Shown: one piece after another, positions 5,709 through 14,144 of the stretch
Layout: each line of letters begins with the position of its first letter
How positions within the stretch are numbered: position 1 is the first letter of the stretch
Source of the DNA: an uncultured Lachnospiraceae bacterium
GTDB taxonomy: Bacteria; Bacillota; Clostridia; Lachnospirales; Lachnospiraceae
Assembly (NCBI GenBank): GCA_947629525.1
Contig: CANREB010000004.1
Span: forward strand, 1 to 64,000
Direction of reading: 5' to 3'
DNA: 64,000 nt
Notes under the pieces: generated by a model
Database searches by the model: none
Seen by the model: only the letters and a program-made list of their open reading frames with translations
What the model was told of the DNA's origin: nothing
Program-made: the position numbers and the translations under genes

Positions 5709-7898
5709 TTACATACTCTTGCGTTCCGCGATTTCCGCCATCTTAGCGTCATTCAGCCTTGTATCTCCATGCACACGCGAATATGACAGATAACCGTTCA
5801 TACGATCGATCTTAGTCAGATTTCTGCTTCCGCATTTAGGGCACACGTCCATCGCAAGCTCCTGATGACCGCAATCGTCGCAATATGCAAGTGACAGATT
5901 AACACCTTCGTAAAATCCCATTTCCATTGCACGCCGCACAAGTGTCTTGATCGCGGAAAGATTATAATCGATCGGATATTTTACATACTGTATCTTGCCG
6001 CCGTTTGAAAGCTCCCAAAATCTGTACTCCAGATCCTGTTTCTGTATTGGGGTGATGTCCTCGGTAACATGGCAGTGAAAGCTGTTGCTCACATACTCTC
6101 TGTCAGAAACCCCTTCAACAATGCCATACTTTGCCCTAAACTGCTTGACCTGCAGGCCGCACAGATTTTCAGCGGGCGTACCGTATATAGCGTAGAGATT
6201 TCCATCTTCCTCCTTAAAGCGGTTCACCTCTTTATTGATATATTCCAAAACCTCGAGCGCAAACGCACCGTCCTCGACAAGCGATTTGCCGTTGTAAAGC
6301 ATCTGCAGTTCATTTAATGCGGTTATCCCGAATGAAGCCGTAGCCGATCTTAAAAGCGGCTTGATCTTATCCGTAAGTTTCAGATGACCGCCTAAAAAAC
6401 CACCCTCGCAGTACGCAAGCGGATTAGTCGATGCGCGCATATTTCCAAGGTAAGCGTATGTCCTGATATGAAGCTGTCTTATCAAATTCAGGTAATAATC
6501 GAGCACTTCATAAAAATCCCTGCTTTCCTGACGCGCCTTTGCCAGTATCATAGGCAGATGAAGCGAAACCGCTCCAATATTAAAGCGTCCTACAAATACA
6601 GGCGTGTCTTTGTCATCGGCAGGATGCATGCCGCCTCTCTCATACCACGGCGAGAGGAACGCGCGGCAGCCCATAGGTGAGATAACTTTACCATACTGCT
6701 TATACATGCTTGCAATATATCCTCTTCCCGTAAGGCTGAGCCAGTCGGGATACATGGTTTTTGCCGAGCATCTTACACCCGCCTCAAAAACATCCTCAAG
6801 CGGCTTGCCCTTCCCATGAAGATTTTCATCATACAAAAATACGATCTTGGGGAAAAGAACAGGTTTTTTACATTCTTTCTTACCCTGACCCTTGCGTCTG
6901 ACATTAAGCATCTGTATAGTCGCAAGTTTTTCAAAGCGTTCCGTGCCGATACCCGCGGTGACAGTGATAAAGGGATAATCGCCCCTGCTGCTGGCAACTG
7001 TGTTAAACTTATACTCCCATCCCTGAAAACCCTGTTCATACTCACGTTCAACATCGGCAAGTGCTTCTGCCTCGGCTCTTTCGGGAACGACACCGAGATT
7101 TATATATTTCTCATATGAAGCCTTATACGTCTTTTCAGCGTAAGGCGCAAGTATCTTGTCAACCTCAGGTACGGTAAATCCGCCATACTGCTGGCTTGCC
7201 GCACTGAGCACTATATCTCCGATAACATCAAACGCAACATCAAGCGACTTAGGCTCATTATACCAAATGTTGCCCATCTCAAAACCGCCCGAAAGCACGT
7301 TTTTTACATCAAAAAGGCAGCAGTTCATAGTATCGCGCCGCGCCGACATATCATGCACGTAAATGTATCCGTCCCTGCAAGCCTGAATTTCTTCGGTAGT
7401 CATAAAGAACTTCTGATAAAGTTCCTTGTTGAACTGGTTAAATATAAGGCTGCGCTTTGTTGATACAAGCGCGGAATCCGTATTGGCGTTTTCCTTGTCG
7501 CCGACATACATAATTGACTGGCTCTTTTTGTACACGTCATCCATCATGCGTACAAAATCCTGTTTATAGTTCCTGTAATCACGATAGCTTTTAGCGACAA
7601 CAGGCTTAACTTCTTCAAGTGCGCTCTCGACAATATTGTGCATTATCTGAATAGGCACTTCATCCACATCCATCTCGTCTACCTTGCTTATGACATGCTC
7701 GCATATATGACGCTTGTCTTCCTCCGTGAACTTGGTAAGTGCACGGTAAGCTGATTTACCAACGGCAACGATTACCTTCTGTACATTAAACGGCTCCTTG
7801 CTGCCATCCTTTTTTATAACATATATCTCCCTGTCAGGCTGATACAGACTACTGTAATCCTCATCTGTGTCCACGCTCTGCACTGCAACTTTACCCAT
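5709..7898 (-). CDS. nrdD: Anaerobic (class III) ribonucleoside-triphosphate reductase
   Basis: A 729-residue protein reducing ribonucleoside triphosphates to deoxy forms without oxygen. The N-terminal ATP-cone (about residues 25-115; VIKKDGSKEPFNVQKV) is the allosteric dATP/ATP site. The catalytic barrel follows. The C-terminus has a four-cysteine zinc site (CDDCG and CPKCGS) and the glycyl-radical loop, R-M-N-G-Y-L, about 25 residues from the end. The ATG follows a strong aaggaggg. Upstream are a near-consensus promoter and two NrdR boxes, so it should be repressed when deoxynucleotides are plentiful. nrdG, its activase, follows directly. Confidence 0.97.
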   Translation of the reverse strand: MGKVAVQSVDTDEDYSSLYQPDREIYVIKKDGSKEPFNVQKVIVAVGKSAYRALTKFTEEDKRHICEHVISKVDEMDVDEVPIQIMHNIVESALEEVKPVVAKSYRDYRNYKQDFVRMMDDVYKKSQSIMYVGDKENANTDSALVSTKRSLIFNQFNKELYQKFFMTTEEIQACRDGYIYVHDMSARRDTMNCCLFDVKNVLSGGFEMGNIWYNEPKSLDVAFDVIGDIVLSAASQQYGGFTVPEVDKILAPYAEKTYKASYEKYINLGVVPERAEAEALADVEREYEQGFQGWEYKFNTVASSRGDYPFITVTAGIGTERFEKLATIQMLNVRRKGQGKKECKKPVLFPKIVFLYDENLHGKGKPLEDVFEAGVRCSAKTMYPDWLSLTGRGYIASMYKQYGKVISPMGCRAFLSPWYERGGMHPADDKDTPVFVGRFNIGAVSLHLPMILAKARQESRDFYEVLDYYLNLIRQLHIRTYAYLGNMRASTNPLAYCEGGFLGGHLKLTDKIKPLLRSATASFGITALNELQMLYNGKSLVEDGAFALEVLEYINKEVNRFKEEDGNLYAIYGTPAENLCGLQVKQFRAKYGIVEGVSDREYVSNSFHCHVTEDITPIQKQDLEYRFWELSNGGKIQYVKYPIDYNLSAIKTLVRRAMEMGFYEGVNLSLAYCDDCGHQELAMDVCPKCGSRNLTKIDRMNGYLSYSRVHGDTRLNDAKMAEIAERKSM

Positions 7899-7942
7899 AC
7901 CGATCCCTCCTTATGATCAGGTCTGCGTGTCATTTGGCACAA

Positions 7943-7990
7943 TTGGTTTATATTGTATATTTAATGATATTTTTATACAATATATTGTGT
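7943..7990 (-). promoter_or_regulatory. Tandem NrdR boxes in the nrdDG leader
   Basis: Box 1 (7975-7990, minus strand ACACAATATATTGTAT) matches 15 of 16 positions of the NrdR consensus (ACACWATATWTWGTGT). Box 2 (7943-7958, ATACAATATAAACCAA) matches about 10 and lies 32 bases downstream, three helical turns, the spacing typical of NrdR box pairs. Box 1 lies just after the predicted transcription start. NrdR is the zinc-finger/ATP-cone repressor of ribonucleotide reductase genes. Confidence 0.75.
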
Positions 7991-7999
7991 ACGTATACT

Positions 8000-8028
8000 A
8001 GTATAATTCAAATGGTAAATGATGTCAA
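8000..8028 (-). promoter_or_regulatory. nrdDG sigma-A promoter
   Basis: Minus strand -35 TTGACA (8023-8028), 17-base spacer, -10 TATACT (8000-8005). The predicted start is at about 7993, directly before NrdR box 1. Confidence 0.8.
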
Positions 8029-8033
8029 CAATT

Positions 8034-8066
8034 AAAAAAACATTCAGGCTCAATAAAACCTGAATG
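8034..8066 (-). terminator. Terminator of the small membrane-protein gene
   Basis: Perfect 8-bp stem CATTCAGG/CCTGAATG (8041-8048 with 8059-8066), a 10-base loop, and seven Us on the minus strand. It insulates the gene at 8084 from the nrdDG promoter. Confidence 0.85.
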
Positions 8067-8083
8067 CTTTTAAATCCTGTATT

Positions 8084-8236
8084 TTATTCTTTTTTTGTTT
8101 CCTCAGCCTTAACTTTTGCCTTGGGCTTCCAAATCTTAATGCCTGTAAACATACCAAGCCCCGATACTACTGCTATTACTGCGAATGTAAGCATATACGA
8201 CAGAAACATTCTTAAAAATTCTATTAAATTAGCCAT
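8084..8236 (-). CDS. Small single-span membrane protein, function unknown
   Basis: A 50-residue protein starting MANLIEFLRMFLSYMLTF, with one long hydrophobic segment (about residues 9-33) and a basic, lysine-rich tail (KIWKPKAKVKAEETKKE) that should face the cytoplasm. The ATG at 8236 was chosen because agagg lies seven bases upstream; a longer frame reaches 8284 but has no ribosome site. It has its own promoter and terminator, so it is a monocistronic unit. I do not recognise a named family. Confidence 0.6.
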   Translation of the reverse strand: MANLIEFLRMFLSYMLTFAVIAVVSGLGMFTGIKIWKPKAKVKAEETKKE

Positions 8237-8286
8237 ATGAATACCTCTTTCCGCTAAGGCTGTTTTCTGAAACAGTCTCCGCAATT

Positions 8287-8344
8287 TGTAAATTTACAGA
8301 AAACTTATATAATTATAATACCACTTCACCCTCTATATCGTCAA
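8287..8344 (-). promoter_or_regulatory. Promoter and perfect palindrome upstream of the small membrane protein
   Basis: Minus strand -35 TTGACG (8339-8344), 18-base spacer, -10 TATTAT (8315-8320). In the predicted 5' leader is a perfect 12-bp palindrome, TGTAAATTTACA (8287-8298), a plausible operator. The -35 begins about 12 bases after the stop codon of the MutS-like gene. Confidence 0.45.
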
Positions 8345-8355
8345 GCAGTATATTT

Positions 8356-10029
8356 TTATCCTCTCTTCCAGACACCTGATCTCAAAAACTCTCCCGCCAT
8401 GTTATCGGCTTCTTTTATGATATCGTCAGAAAATCCGATTATCTCAAGCAGCTTTATCGCGTTACGTGTATGCGCCCTGCCTTCAAGAAGCCTGTACGAA
8501 AACGATACGTCGCCTCCTTCTATGTCTTCCTCAAAATGTGAATTGTCATAGCAGTCTTCAAGCAGATGCGTAAGCTCTATGTCATGCGTCGCCGCAAAAC
8601 AGTATATGCCGCTTTGCGAAAGGCTTCTTAGTATCTGCGCTGATGCGGCTATCCTCTCGACCGTGTTCGTACCGCGCAGCACCTCATCCACAAAACATAA
8701 AAGCGGATTGCCGCTGTTTGAGGCGGCGGCGTCCATTATACGCTTAAGCGCCTTTATCTCGACGATATAATAACTCTCTCCATTGTCAAGATCGTCTCTT
8801 AATGCCATTGATGAATATATCCTGTAAAAACCGCCCTTATACTCTCTTGCCGCACAGGTATGGACAGTCTGAGCCAGCATCGCATTGATCGCGAGCATTT
8901 TAAGGAATGTTGACTTTCCCGAAGCGTTTGAGCCTGTCACCAGCATACCCCTGTGCTGCTCTATACTGTTTGCCGTCGGCTCTTTTATCATAGGATGTAT
9001 GCCGTCCTTAACTGTAAGCGGCGCATCCTTTCCGGCAACGAGCTCGGGAATGCAATAGTGCGGAAGCGCCGCCCTGAAATATCCTATTGATATTATGGCG
9101 TCAATATATCCTATTGCATCAGTCAGTTCAAATATCGCCTCACGGTTGTCCTGTACCTGCTTTAACAATTTATTAAACTTAATGAGGTCAATATGTGTCA
9201 TCATTTTGGCATAGTCAAATATCACTTCATCTATGTTTCCTGATGACGTATTCATTTTAAGAACCATACCCGAATGATGTTCAAGACCTTTAAGGCAGTC
9301 CCTTTTATCCCTCAGCAGTTCCATATAATCGCTCATATCATCGCCGCAGTCCGTATTTATAACAGCGTCAGCGCATCTTTTCATCCGCATGACATAAGCA
9401 AAACTCGTCACATACGGCGCCACAAAATTTTTTTCTTTCAGATACGTCGCTATATTTACGCATGCCGTACCTATCAAAAGTGCGACGCCAATCGAGGCGT
9501 TTTCAAATATCAGAGCTATCGACACTCCAAGCAGAATAAGTCCCGCATAGTGCTTTATATTGGTGCGCCTGCCCAGCCTGTCAAGCTGCCCCATATAGTC
9601 AGTAAGTGAATATTTCCCTGTCTTTCCGAGGTCATTGAGCAAAAGCATTATGTCAAGGCGTTTGTCCTCGTTTTTCATCATATAATCGATGTGTCTTTCC
9701 ATTTGGGCAAAACGTCCGTCGTTGTCGGAAAGAACGGGATTTCTGAGCATTGAATACAGATAGTCCGCGCCTGACGACGACTGTGTAAAATTCATCATCG
9801 AAAAAATCTTTTCCATATTCAGGTCGTTCCATGTGATATCGTCTGTCCCTTTGCCGCTGCGCTTTCTAAAATACTCCGCAGATGCGCCGCTCTCGTCCAT
9901 AAAACTGCCAAAACTCCGCCTTAGATACTCCCTGTAATTTTTCCTGCGCTGCTTTTCTTCGTAAGCGCCCCTTATCATAACGTACAAAAAAATAAGAAAA
10001 ATTACTGCCAACAATACAACTAATTCCAT
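8356..10029 (-). CDS. Membrane-anchored MutS-family ATPase
   Basis: A 557-residue protein with an N-terminal transmembrane helix (about residues 3-19) and a second hydrophobic pair around residues 155-200. A helical MutS core/lever region and the MutS ABC-type ATPase follow: Walker A GSNASGKST (about 365), Walker B LLCFVDEVLRGTNTVER, and a D-x-H switch in FAATHDIEL. The mismatch-recognition and connector domains are missing, so it is not a canonical mismatch-repair MutS. It belongs to the membrane-associated MutS-like group common in Firmicutes and Bacteroidetes, whose substrate is unknown. It is followed after the promoter gap by the small membrane protein. Confidence 0.8.
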   Translation of the reverse strand: MELVVLLAVIFLIFLYVMIRGAYEEKQRRKNYREYLRRSFGSFMDESGASAEYFRKRSGKGTDDITWNDLNMEKIFSMMNFTQSSSGADYLYSMLRNPVLSDNDGRFAQMERHIDYMMKNEDKRLDIMLLLNDLGKTGKYSLTDYMGQLDRLGRRTNIKHYAGLILLGVSIALIFENASIGVALLIGTACVNIATYLKEKNFVAPYVTSFAYVMRMKRCADAVINTDCGDDMSDYMELLRDKRDCLKGLEHHSGMVLKMNTSSGNIDEVIFDYAKMMTHIDLIKFNKLLKQVQDNREAIFELTDAIGYIDAIISIGYFRAALPHYCIPELVAGKDAPLTVKDGIHPMIKEPTANSIEQHRGMLVTGSNASGKSTFLKMLAINAMLAQTVHTCAAREYKGGFYRIYSSMALRDDLDNGESYYIVEIKALKRIMDAAASNSGNPLLCFVDEVLRGTNTVERIAASAQILRSLSQSGIYCFAATHDIELTHLLEDCYDNSHFEEDIEGGDVSFSYRLLEGRAHTRNAIKLLEIIGFSDDIIKEADNMAGEFLRSGVWKRG

Positions 10030-10057
10030 ATTTATTATTTTCCCTTTAAAAATCCTG

Positions 10058-10774
10058 CTAAAATCTGAAGCTTTGACCGGGCGCGGTAATGCGGACTATT
10101 CTGTCCGAGTACTCTTTCCCCTCATTTGCGGTATACCTGTCAATAAAACCGTAATCTTCCCACATGTGCATCGGAAATATATGCTCTGCACCCACAGCTT
10201 CCATAAAATACGACATTCCCATCCAGTATGTACTATCTAAATGCGGATCCAGCGGCACAAACGCGTAATCTATATTTTCTCCGCGCATCGTGTCGATCTC
10301 CGTCTCATAGTCATGCTTCATTTTTTCATTGTACTCTTTGCTTTCTTCAATCCTGCACCAACAGTTAAGGTCGCCCGCATGATAAAATTTTTTTCCTTCA
10401 CATTCAACAAGAAATGCCACGCCCGCATCAGTTGAGCGAAGCGTCCTGACGTGAATGTCGCCGTAATCTGTCTCCTGACGCTTATAAAGTGTAGTGATAT
10501 ATGCGTCTCTGTCGATATTTATGCCGTTGCGCGCAAGATACTTTTCGTTAAACTTAAGCCCTGCTCCCAAGAAAAAATGAATGTTTTTATATTTTGAAGC
10601 AAAATTAAGTATTCCTACATTAAAATGATCTGAGTGTTTATGCGATGTAAAAAATAATATCTGCTTATCCTCATCAAAATCCGGCAGACTGCCTTCCAGA
10701 CAATAATCAAATATCAAAACGTGATCTTTGAGTTCTGCGCAAAAACTGCTGTGTTTTATATAAGTGATGATCAT
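10058..10774 (-). CDS. Metallo-beta-lactamase-fold hydrolase (UlaG-like)
   Basis: A 238-residue MBL-fold protein. The metal site is FTSHKHSDHF (H-x-H-x-D-H) at about residues 43-52; a later H in FYHAGDLNCW and a terminal H in FPMHMWEDYG complete the set. It begins directly with beta strands (MIITYIKHSSFCAEL), with no signal peptide, so it is cytosolic. Size and the early H-S-S-F match the UlaG/RomA-like branch. Substrate is unknown. The gene lies between cdd and the MutS-like gene in a tight same-strand run. Confidence 0.8.
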   Translation of the reverse strand: MIITYIKHSSFCAELKDHVLIFDYCLEGSLPDFDEDKQILFFTSHKHSDHFNVGILNFASKYKNIHFFLGAGLKFNEKYLARNGINIDRDAYITTLYKRQETDYGDIHVRTLRSTDAGVAFLVECEGKKFYHAGDLNCWCRIEESKEYNEKMKHDYETEIDTMRGENIDYAFVPLDPHLDSTYWMGMSYFMEAVGAEHIFPMHMWEDYGFIDRYTANEGKEYSDRIVRITAPGQSFRF

Positions 10775-10801
10775 ATGAGTGCCCTGCCTTTGCCGATATC
10801 C

Positions 10802-11209
10802 TTACAGGCTTGACGGTCCGAAACCGTAAGGAAGCATTTCCTCCAATGTTTTGTCAATATATTTGTCGCGTGAAACCGCCGTGATAACGTGGAAACTTTT
10901 AGGATCACAAAACTCCATCATCACCTGTCTGCACACACCGCATGGATAAGCATAATCCTCGGGGCTGCCGTCATACCCGCCTACTATCGCGATAGCTTCA
11001 AACTCACGCTCTCCTTCGCTCACGGCTTTAAAAAATGCTGTCCTCTCAGCGCAGTTAGTCGGTGTATAACTTGCATTTTCAATATTGCACCCTTTGTATA
11101 TCTTCCCGCCTTTTGTCAGAAGCGCCGCACCTACCTTGTATTTTGAATACGGCGAATACGAAGCTTCTCTTGCTTCAAACGCTTTTTCTATCAGTTCATC
11201 AACTTTCAT
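10802..11209 (-). CDS. cdd: Cytidine deaminase
   Basis: A 135-residue enzyme that deaminates cytidine and deoxycytidine to uridine forms for pyrimidine salvage. Catalytic residues are visible: N-C-A-E-R-T (Glu as proton shuttle, Cys as zinc ligand, about residues 52-57) and P-C-G-V-C-R-Q (two zinc-ligand Cys, about 87-93). Length matches the homotetrameric class (130-136). The start has an aggattg-type Shine-Dalgarno. It lies upstream of the MBL gene. Confidence 0.95.
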   Translation of the reverse strand: MKVDELIEKAFEAREASYSPYSKYKVGAALLTKGGKIYKGCNIENASYTPTNCAERTAFFKAVSEGEREFEAIAIVGGYDGSPEDYAYPCGVCRQVMMEFCDPKSFHVITAVSRDKYIDKTLEEMLPYGFGPSSL

Positions 11210-11271
11210 TTCAATCCTCCCAATAACATTTTCATTTTACCATTCTAGCATCTTTTCACGCTCAATGCAAC

Positions 11272-11308
11272 GCAAAAAGAGCCATAACCTTTGCAGGCAC
11301 AGCTCTTT
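11272..11308 (-). terminator. Terminator downstream of spoIVA
   Basis: Stem AAAGAGC/GCTCTTT (11276-11282 with 11302-11308) with a 19-base loop and a short U run on the minus strand, 20 bases after the spoIVA stop. Confidence 0.55.
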
Positions 11309-11329
11309 CACAAATCATTGCTTTTAAAT

Positions 11330-12832
11330 TTAAATAATGATGCACACCATTCCGCCGTTTGAGTCGTTGACGATCTTCTGCATAGTATCCTGAAGCTTTA
11401 TCTGGCTTTCCTCGCCTATCATTGAAACCTTGCTTGTAATGCCGTCATTGACAAGCTGCTCCACTGTTTTTCCGAATATGTTTGTTTCCCATATGCCTTC
11501 TTTCTGAGTCCCCGCGTCGGAAATATAATTTATCAGATCCTGCGCCTGCTGCTGTGTGCCTACTATCGGCGCGATCTCCGTTTCTATATTCGCCTTGATC
11601 ATATGTATCGACGGGCTTTGCGCCTTAATCTTTACACCATATTTATTGCCATGTTTAATAAGCGTCGGATTATCGAGTACGATCTCCTCACGCTCGGGCG
11701 TCACGACGCCGTACCCCTTCTGCCTTGCACTCTCAAGCGCGTTTAATATTTTTTTATACTCCTTTTTCATCTCGGCAAGACTTGCCAAAAGCTGCATAAG
11801 CTGATATTCGCCTGTGATATTCTCGCCCGTCATAGAGCTTAAGAGCTCATAATAATATTTTGTGTCGCCTTCAAGCAGATACGATGCCGAACCGTCGGCA
11901 ATATTCACGTGGTCGTACTTACACCGTTTTATATACTCGCTGCCTTCTTCAAGTTCCTGATGTATATTTTTCTCCAATACATCCCTGACCGTGCTTACCT
12001 TATCCATGACCTCCCTTAACTTTTCAATTATCTCCTGCTTCATCGGCGTTGACACGGACATGATATCGAGCCATTTAGGCGTATAAAACTCAATGACCGA
12101 AACGGGAAATTCATACATTACCTGTTCCAAAATCATTGTTATGTCCTCGCGCTTAAGCTGTTCGATATTTATCGGAAGCGCTTTGATCTGATACAGCTTT
12201 TCAAGTTCCTGCGCCGCAGCCTTTGCCTCTTCGCTGTAAGGCTTCATGGTATTTACCAAAACGATAAACGGTTTGCCGAGCTTCTTTAGCTCCTGTATCG
12301 TCTGCTCTTCCGCGGGTCTGTATGATGCACGCGGTATTTCGCCAAAACTTCCGTCGGTAGTCACTACTATCCCGATAGTCGAATGATCCTGAATGACTTT
12401 CCGCGTACCGATCTCTGCTGCATGGGTAAACGGTATCTCCTCGTTAAACCACGGGGTCTTTACCATACGCTCAACATCTTCCTCCATATGTCCCGCCGCG
12501 CCTTCAACCATATATCCCACACAGTCGATAAGCCTCACTTTCACATTGATGCCGTCGCTTATTTCTATCTGCGCCGCTTCTTTAGGTATAAATTTCGGTT
12601 CTGTCGTCGTTATCGTCTTTCCGCCGCTGCTTTGCGGAAGTTCATCCTGCGTTCTCGTCCTCTCATGCTCGTTTTCGATATGCGGAATGACCATCAGATC
12701 CATAAAGCGCTTTATAAACGTAGATTTTCCCGTTCTGACAGGTCCTACCACACCTACATATATTTCCCCTCCTGTACGCTGGCTGATATCTCTGTACAGA
12801 TTAAATTCCGGATTTGTGTCAAGCTTGCTCAT
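11330..12832 (-). CDS. spoIVA: Stage IV sporulation protein A
   Basis: A 500-residue ATPase that polymerises on the forespore surface as the basement layer of the spore coat. The N-terminal TRAFAC-like ATPase has Walker A GPVRTGKST (about residues 29-37) and a conserved DCVGYMVEGAAGHMEEDVER switch region. The C-terminus ends GGMVCIII, the hydrophobic tail needed for membrane/SpoVM association. Length matches the family (about 492). This gene identifies the organism as an endospore former of the Clostridia/Bacilli. A mother-cell sigma-E promoter is expected; a weak CATATGCT-like -10 lies at about 12872-12879. Confidence 0.97.
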   Translation of the reverse strand: MSKLDTNPEFNLYRDISQRTGGEIYVGVVGPVRTGKSTFIKRFMDLMVIPHIENEHERTRTQDELPQSSGGKTITTTEPKFIPKEAAQIEISDGINVKVRLIDCVGYMVEGAAGHMEEDVERMVKTPWFNEEIPFTHAAEIGTRKVIQDHSTIGIVVTTDGSFGEIPRASYRPAEEQTIQELKKLGKPFIVLVNTMKPYSEEAKAAAQELEKLYQIKALPINIEQLKREDITMILEQVMYEFPVSVIEFYTPKWLDIMSVSTPMKQEIIEKLREVMDKVSTVRDVLEKNIHQELEEGSEYIKRCKYDHVNIADGSASYLLEGDTKYYYELLSSMTGENITGEYQLMQLLASLAEMKKEYKKILNALESARQKGYGVVTPEREEIVLDNPTLIKHGNKYGVKIKAQSPSIHMIKANIETEIAPIVGTQQQAQDLINYISDAGTQKEGIWETNIFGKTVEQLVNDGITSKVSMIGEESQIKLQDTMQKIVNDSNGGMVCIII

Positions 12833-12892
12833 ATTCTCATCTCCTATGCTTGTTTTATGTGATAATCTAATTAAGCATATGCCAAAGAATAC

Positions 12893-12921
12893 AAAAAAAG
12901 AACTGCCGCCTGACTGTAGTT
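12893..12921 (-). terminator. Probable terminator of the VWA gene
   Basis: An imperfect stem, AACTAC/GCAGTT, around the stop codon region (12901-12921) is followed by a seven-base U run on the minus strand. The stem is weak. Confidence 0.4.
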
Positions 12922-14123
12922 TATTTATTTGCCATCAACCTGATCATAGCATCGTTAAGTCCCTGCACAGTCAGCTTATACATCGGGAATATCTCCTTTA
13001 CCGCGGTCTCTGCCTCTCTCCACGGCGCACGTCCCGGCGCCATCTTGGGGTTTAGCCATACAACTCTTTTGTAATGCCGTTTTACAAGCTGCAGCCACTG
13101 ATATCCTGAAAGCCCGCCGTTTGGTCCTCTGTAATTTCCCGTATCGGAATAGAGCTCTTCCGGCGCCATTGCCGCATCTCCGACGATAAGCACTTTGTAA
13201 TCACTGTCAGCGTTTCTGAAAAGCCACTCGGTATCTATCCAGTCGCCGTTTTCGCACTCAGGTGTTTTGTAAAGTTTCGAGTAGATACAATTGTGAAAAT
13301 AATAAACTTTTACATCTTTATAATGGTTTGATTTATTTACCGCCTGAAACAGATCGTTCAGAAGCTTTGAGTACGGTATCATAGTACCGCCCGAGTCCAT
13401 CAGCAGCAAAAGTTTTACCGCGTTTTTTCTGGGCTTTTTCATCTCTATCTGCAGATACCCGCCATTGTTGCAGGTCTTGTCTATCGTTTCGTCTATGTCA
13501 AGCTCAGTCTTTGGAATATCAAGCTTGGTCGAAAACTGCCTTAAACGTCGAAACGCAAGCTGAAACTGTCGGTTGTCGATTACTTTGTCATCACGAAAAT
13601 CACGGTATTTTCTTGCACCCACCACGGCAAACGCTGACTGGTAGCCCGTAGAGCCGCCCACACGCACGCCGCCGACATTGCCGCCCGTATTACCGAACTG
13701 AGTTTTTCCCATCGTTCCTATCCAAAAGCTGCCGCCGTTATGCTCGGAATCCTGGTCTTTCAGGCGCTCTTTGAATTTTTCTTCAACGTCGTCCTTGTCT
13801 ACATGGATTTCCTCTATCTGATTCAGCCAGTGTTTTTCCTCCTCGTGAAGAAGCTTGTTCATCTCGGGCTTATCAAGCCACGCCAGCATATTTTTGCCTA
13901 CCTCGGTTTCGTTCTTCACTCCTTTGAAACACTCTTCAAACGCCATATCAAACTTATCATACTCTGTTTCGCTTTTTACGAGTATCATCCGCGCTATATA
14001 ATAAAACTGCGTAAGCGAACTCTCACAAAGTCCCTTGTCAAGAGCGTCCTGCAGGTCAAGCCACTCGCCGAGAGTTATATTAAGCCCCTTTTCCTTGCAC
14101 TTATAGAAAAATTTAGAAAACAT
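12921..14123 (-). CDS. VWA-domain protein, CoxE-like (partner of the MoxR ATPase)
   Basis: A 400-residue protein. The C-terminal von Willebrand A domain begins KLLLLMDSGGTMIPYSKLL (about residues 233-251), with the MIDAS-like D-x-G-G-T-M instead of the canonical D-x-S-x-S. A Y-Y-F-H-N-C motif and VLIVGDAAMAPEELY follow, typical of CoxE-like VWA proteins. The first 220 residues are helical and charged. A MoxR AAA ATPase gene sits 21 bases upstream. Such pairs act as chaperone machines that insert cofactors or remodel enzyme complexes. The client here is unknown. Confidence 0.85.
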   Translation of the reverse strand: MFSKFFYKCKEKGLNITLGEWLDLQDALDKGLCESSLTQFYYIARMILVKSETEYDKFDMAFEECFKGVKNETEVGKNMLAWLDKPEMNKLLHEEEKHWLNQIEEIHVDKDDVEEKFKERLKDQDSEHNGGSFWIGTMGKTQFGNTGGNVGGVRVGGSTGYQSAFAVVGARKYRDFRDDKVIDNRQFQLAFRRLRQFSTKLDIPKTELDIDETIDKTCNNGGYLQIEMKKPRKNAVKLLLLMDSGGTMIPYSKLLNDLFQAVNKSNHYKDVKVYYFHNCIYSKLYKTPECENGDWIDTEWLFRNADSDYKVLIVGDAAMAPEELYSDTGNYRGPNGGLSGYQWLQLVKRHYKRVVWLNPKMAPGRAPWREAETAVKEIFPMYKLTVQGLNDAMIRLMANK

Positions 14124-14144
14124 GCCTCTCCTCCTGCCGCACGG

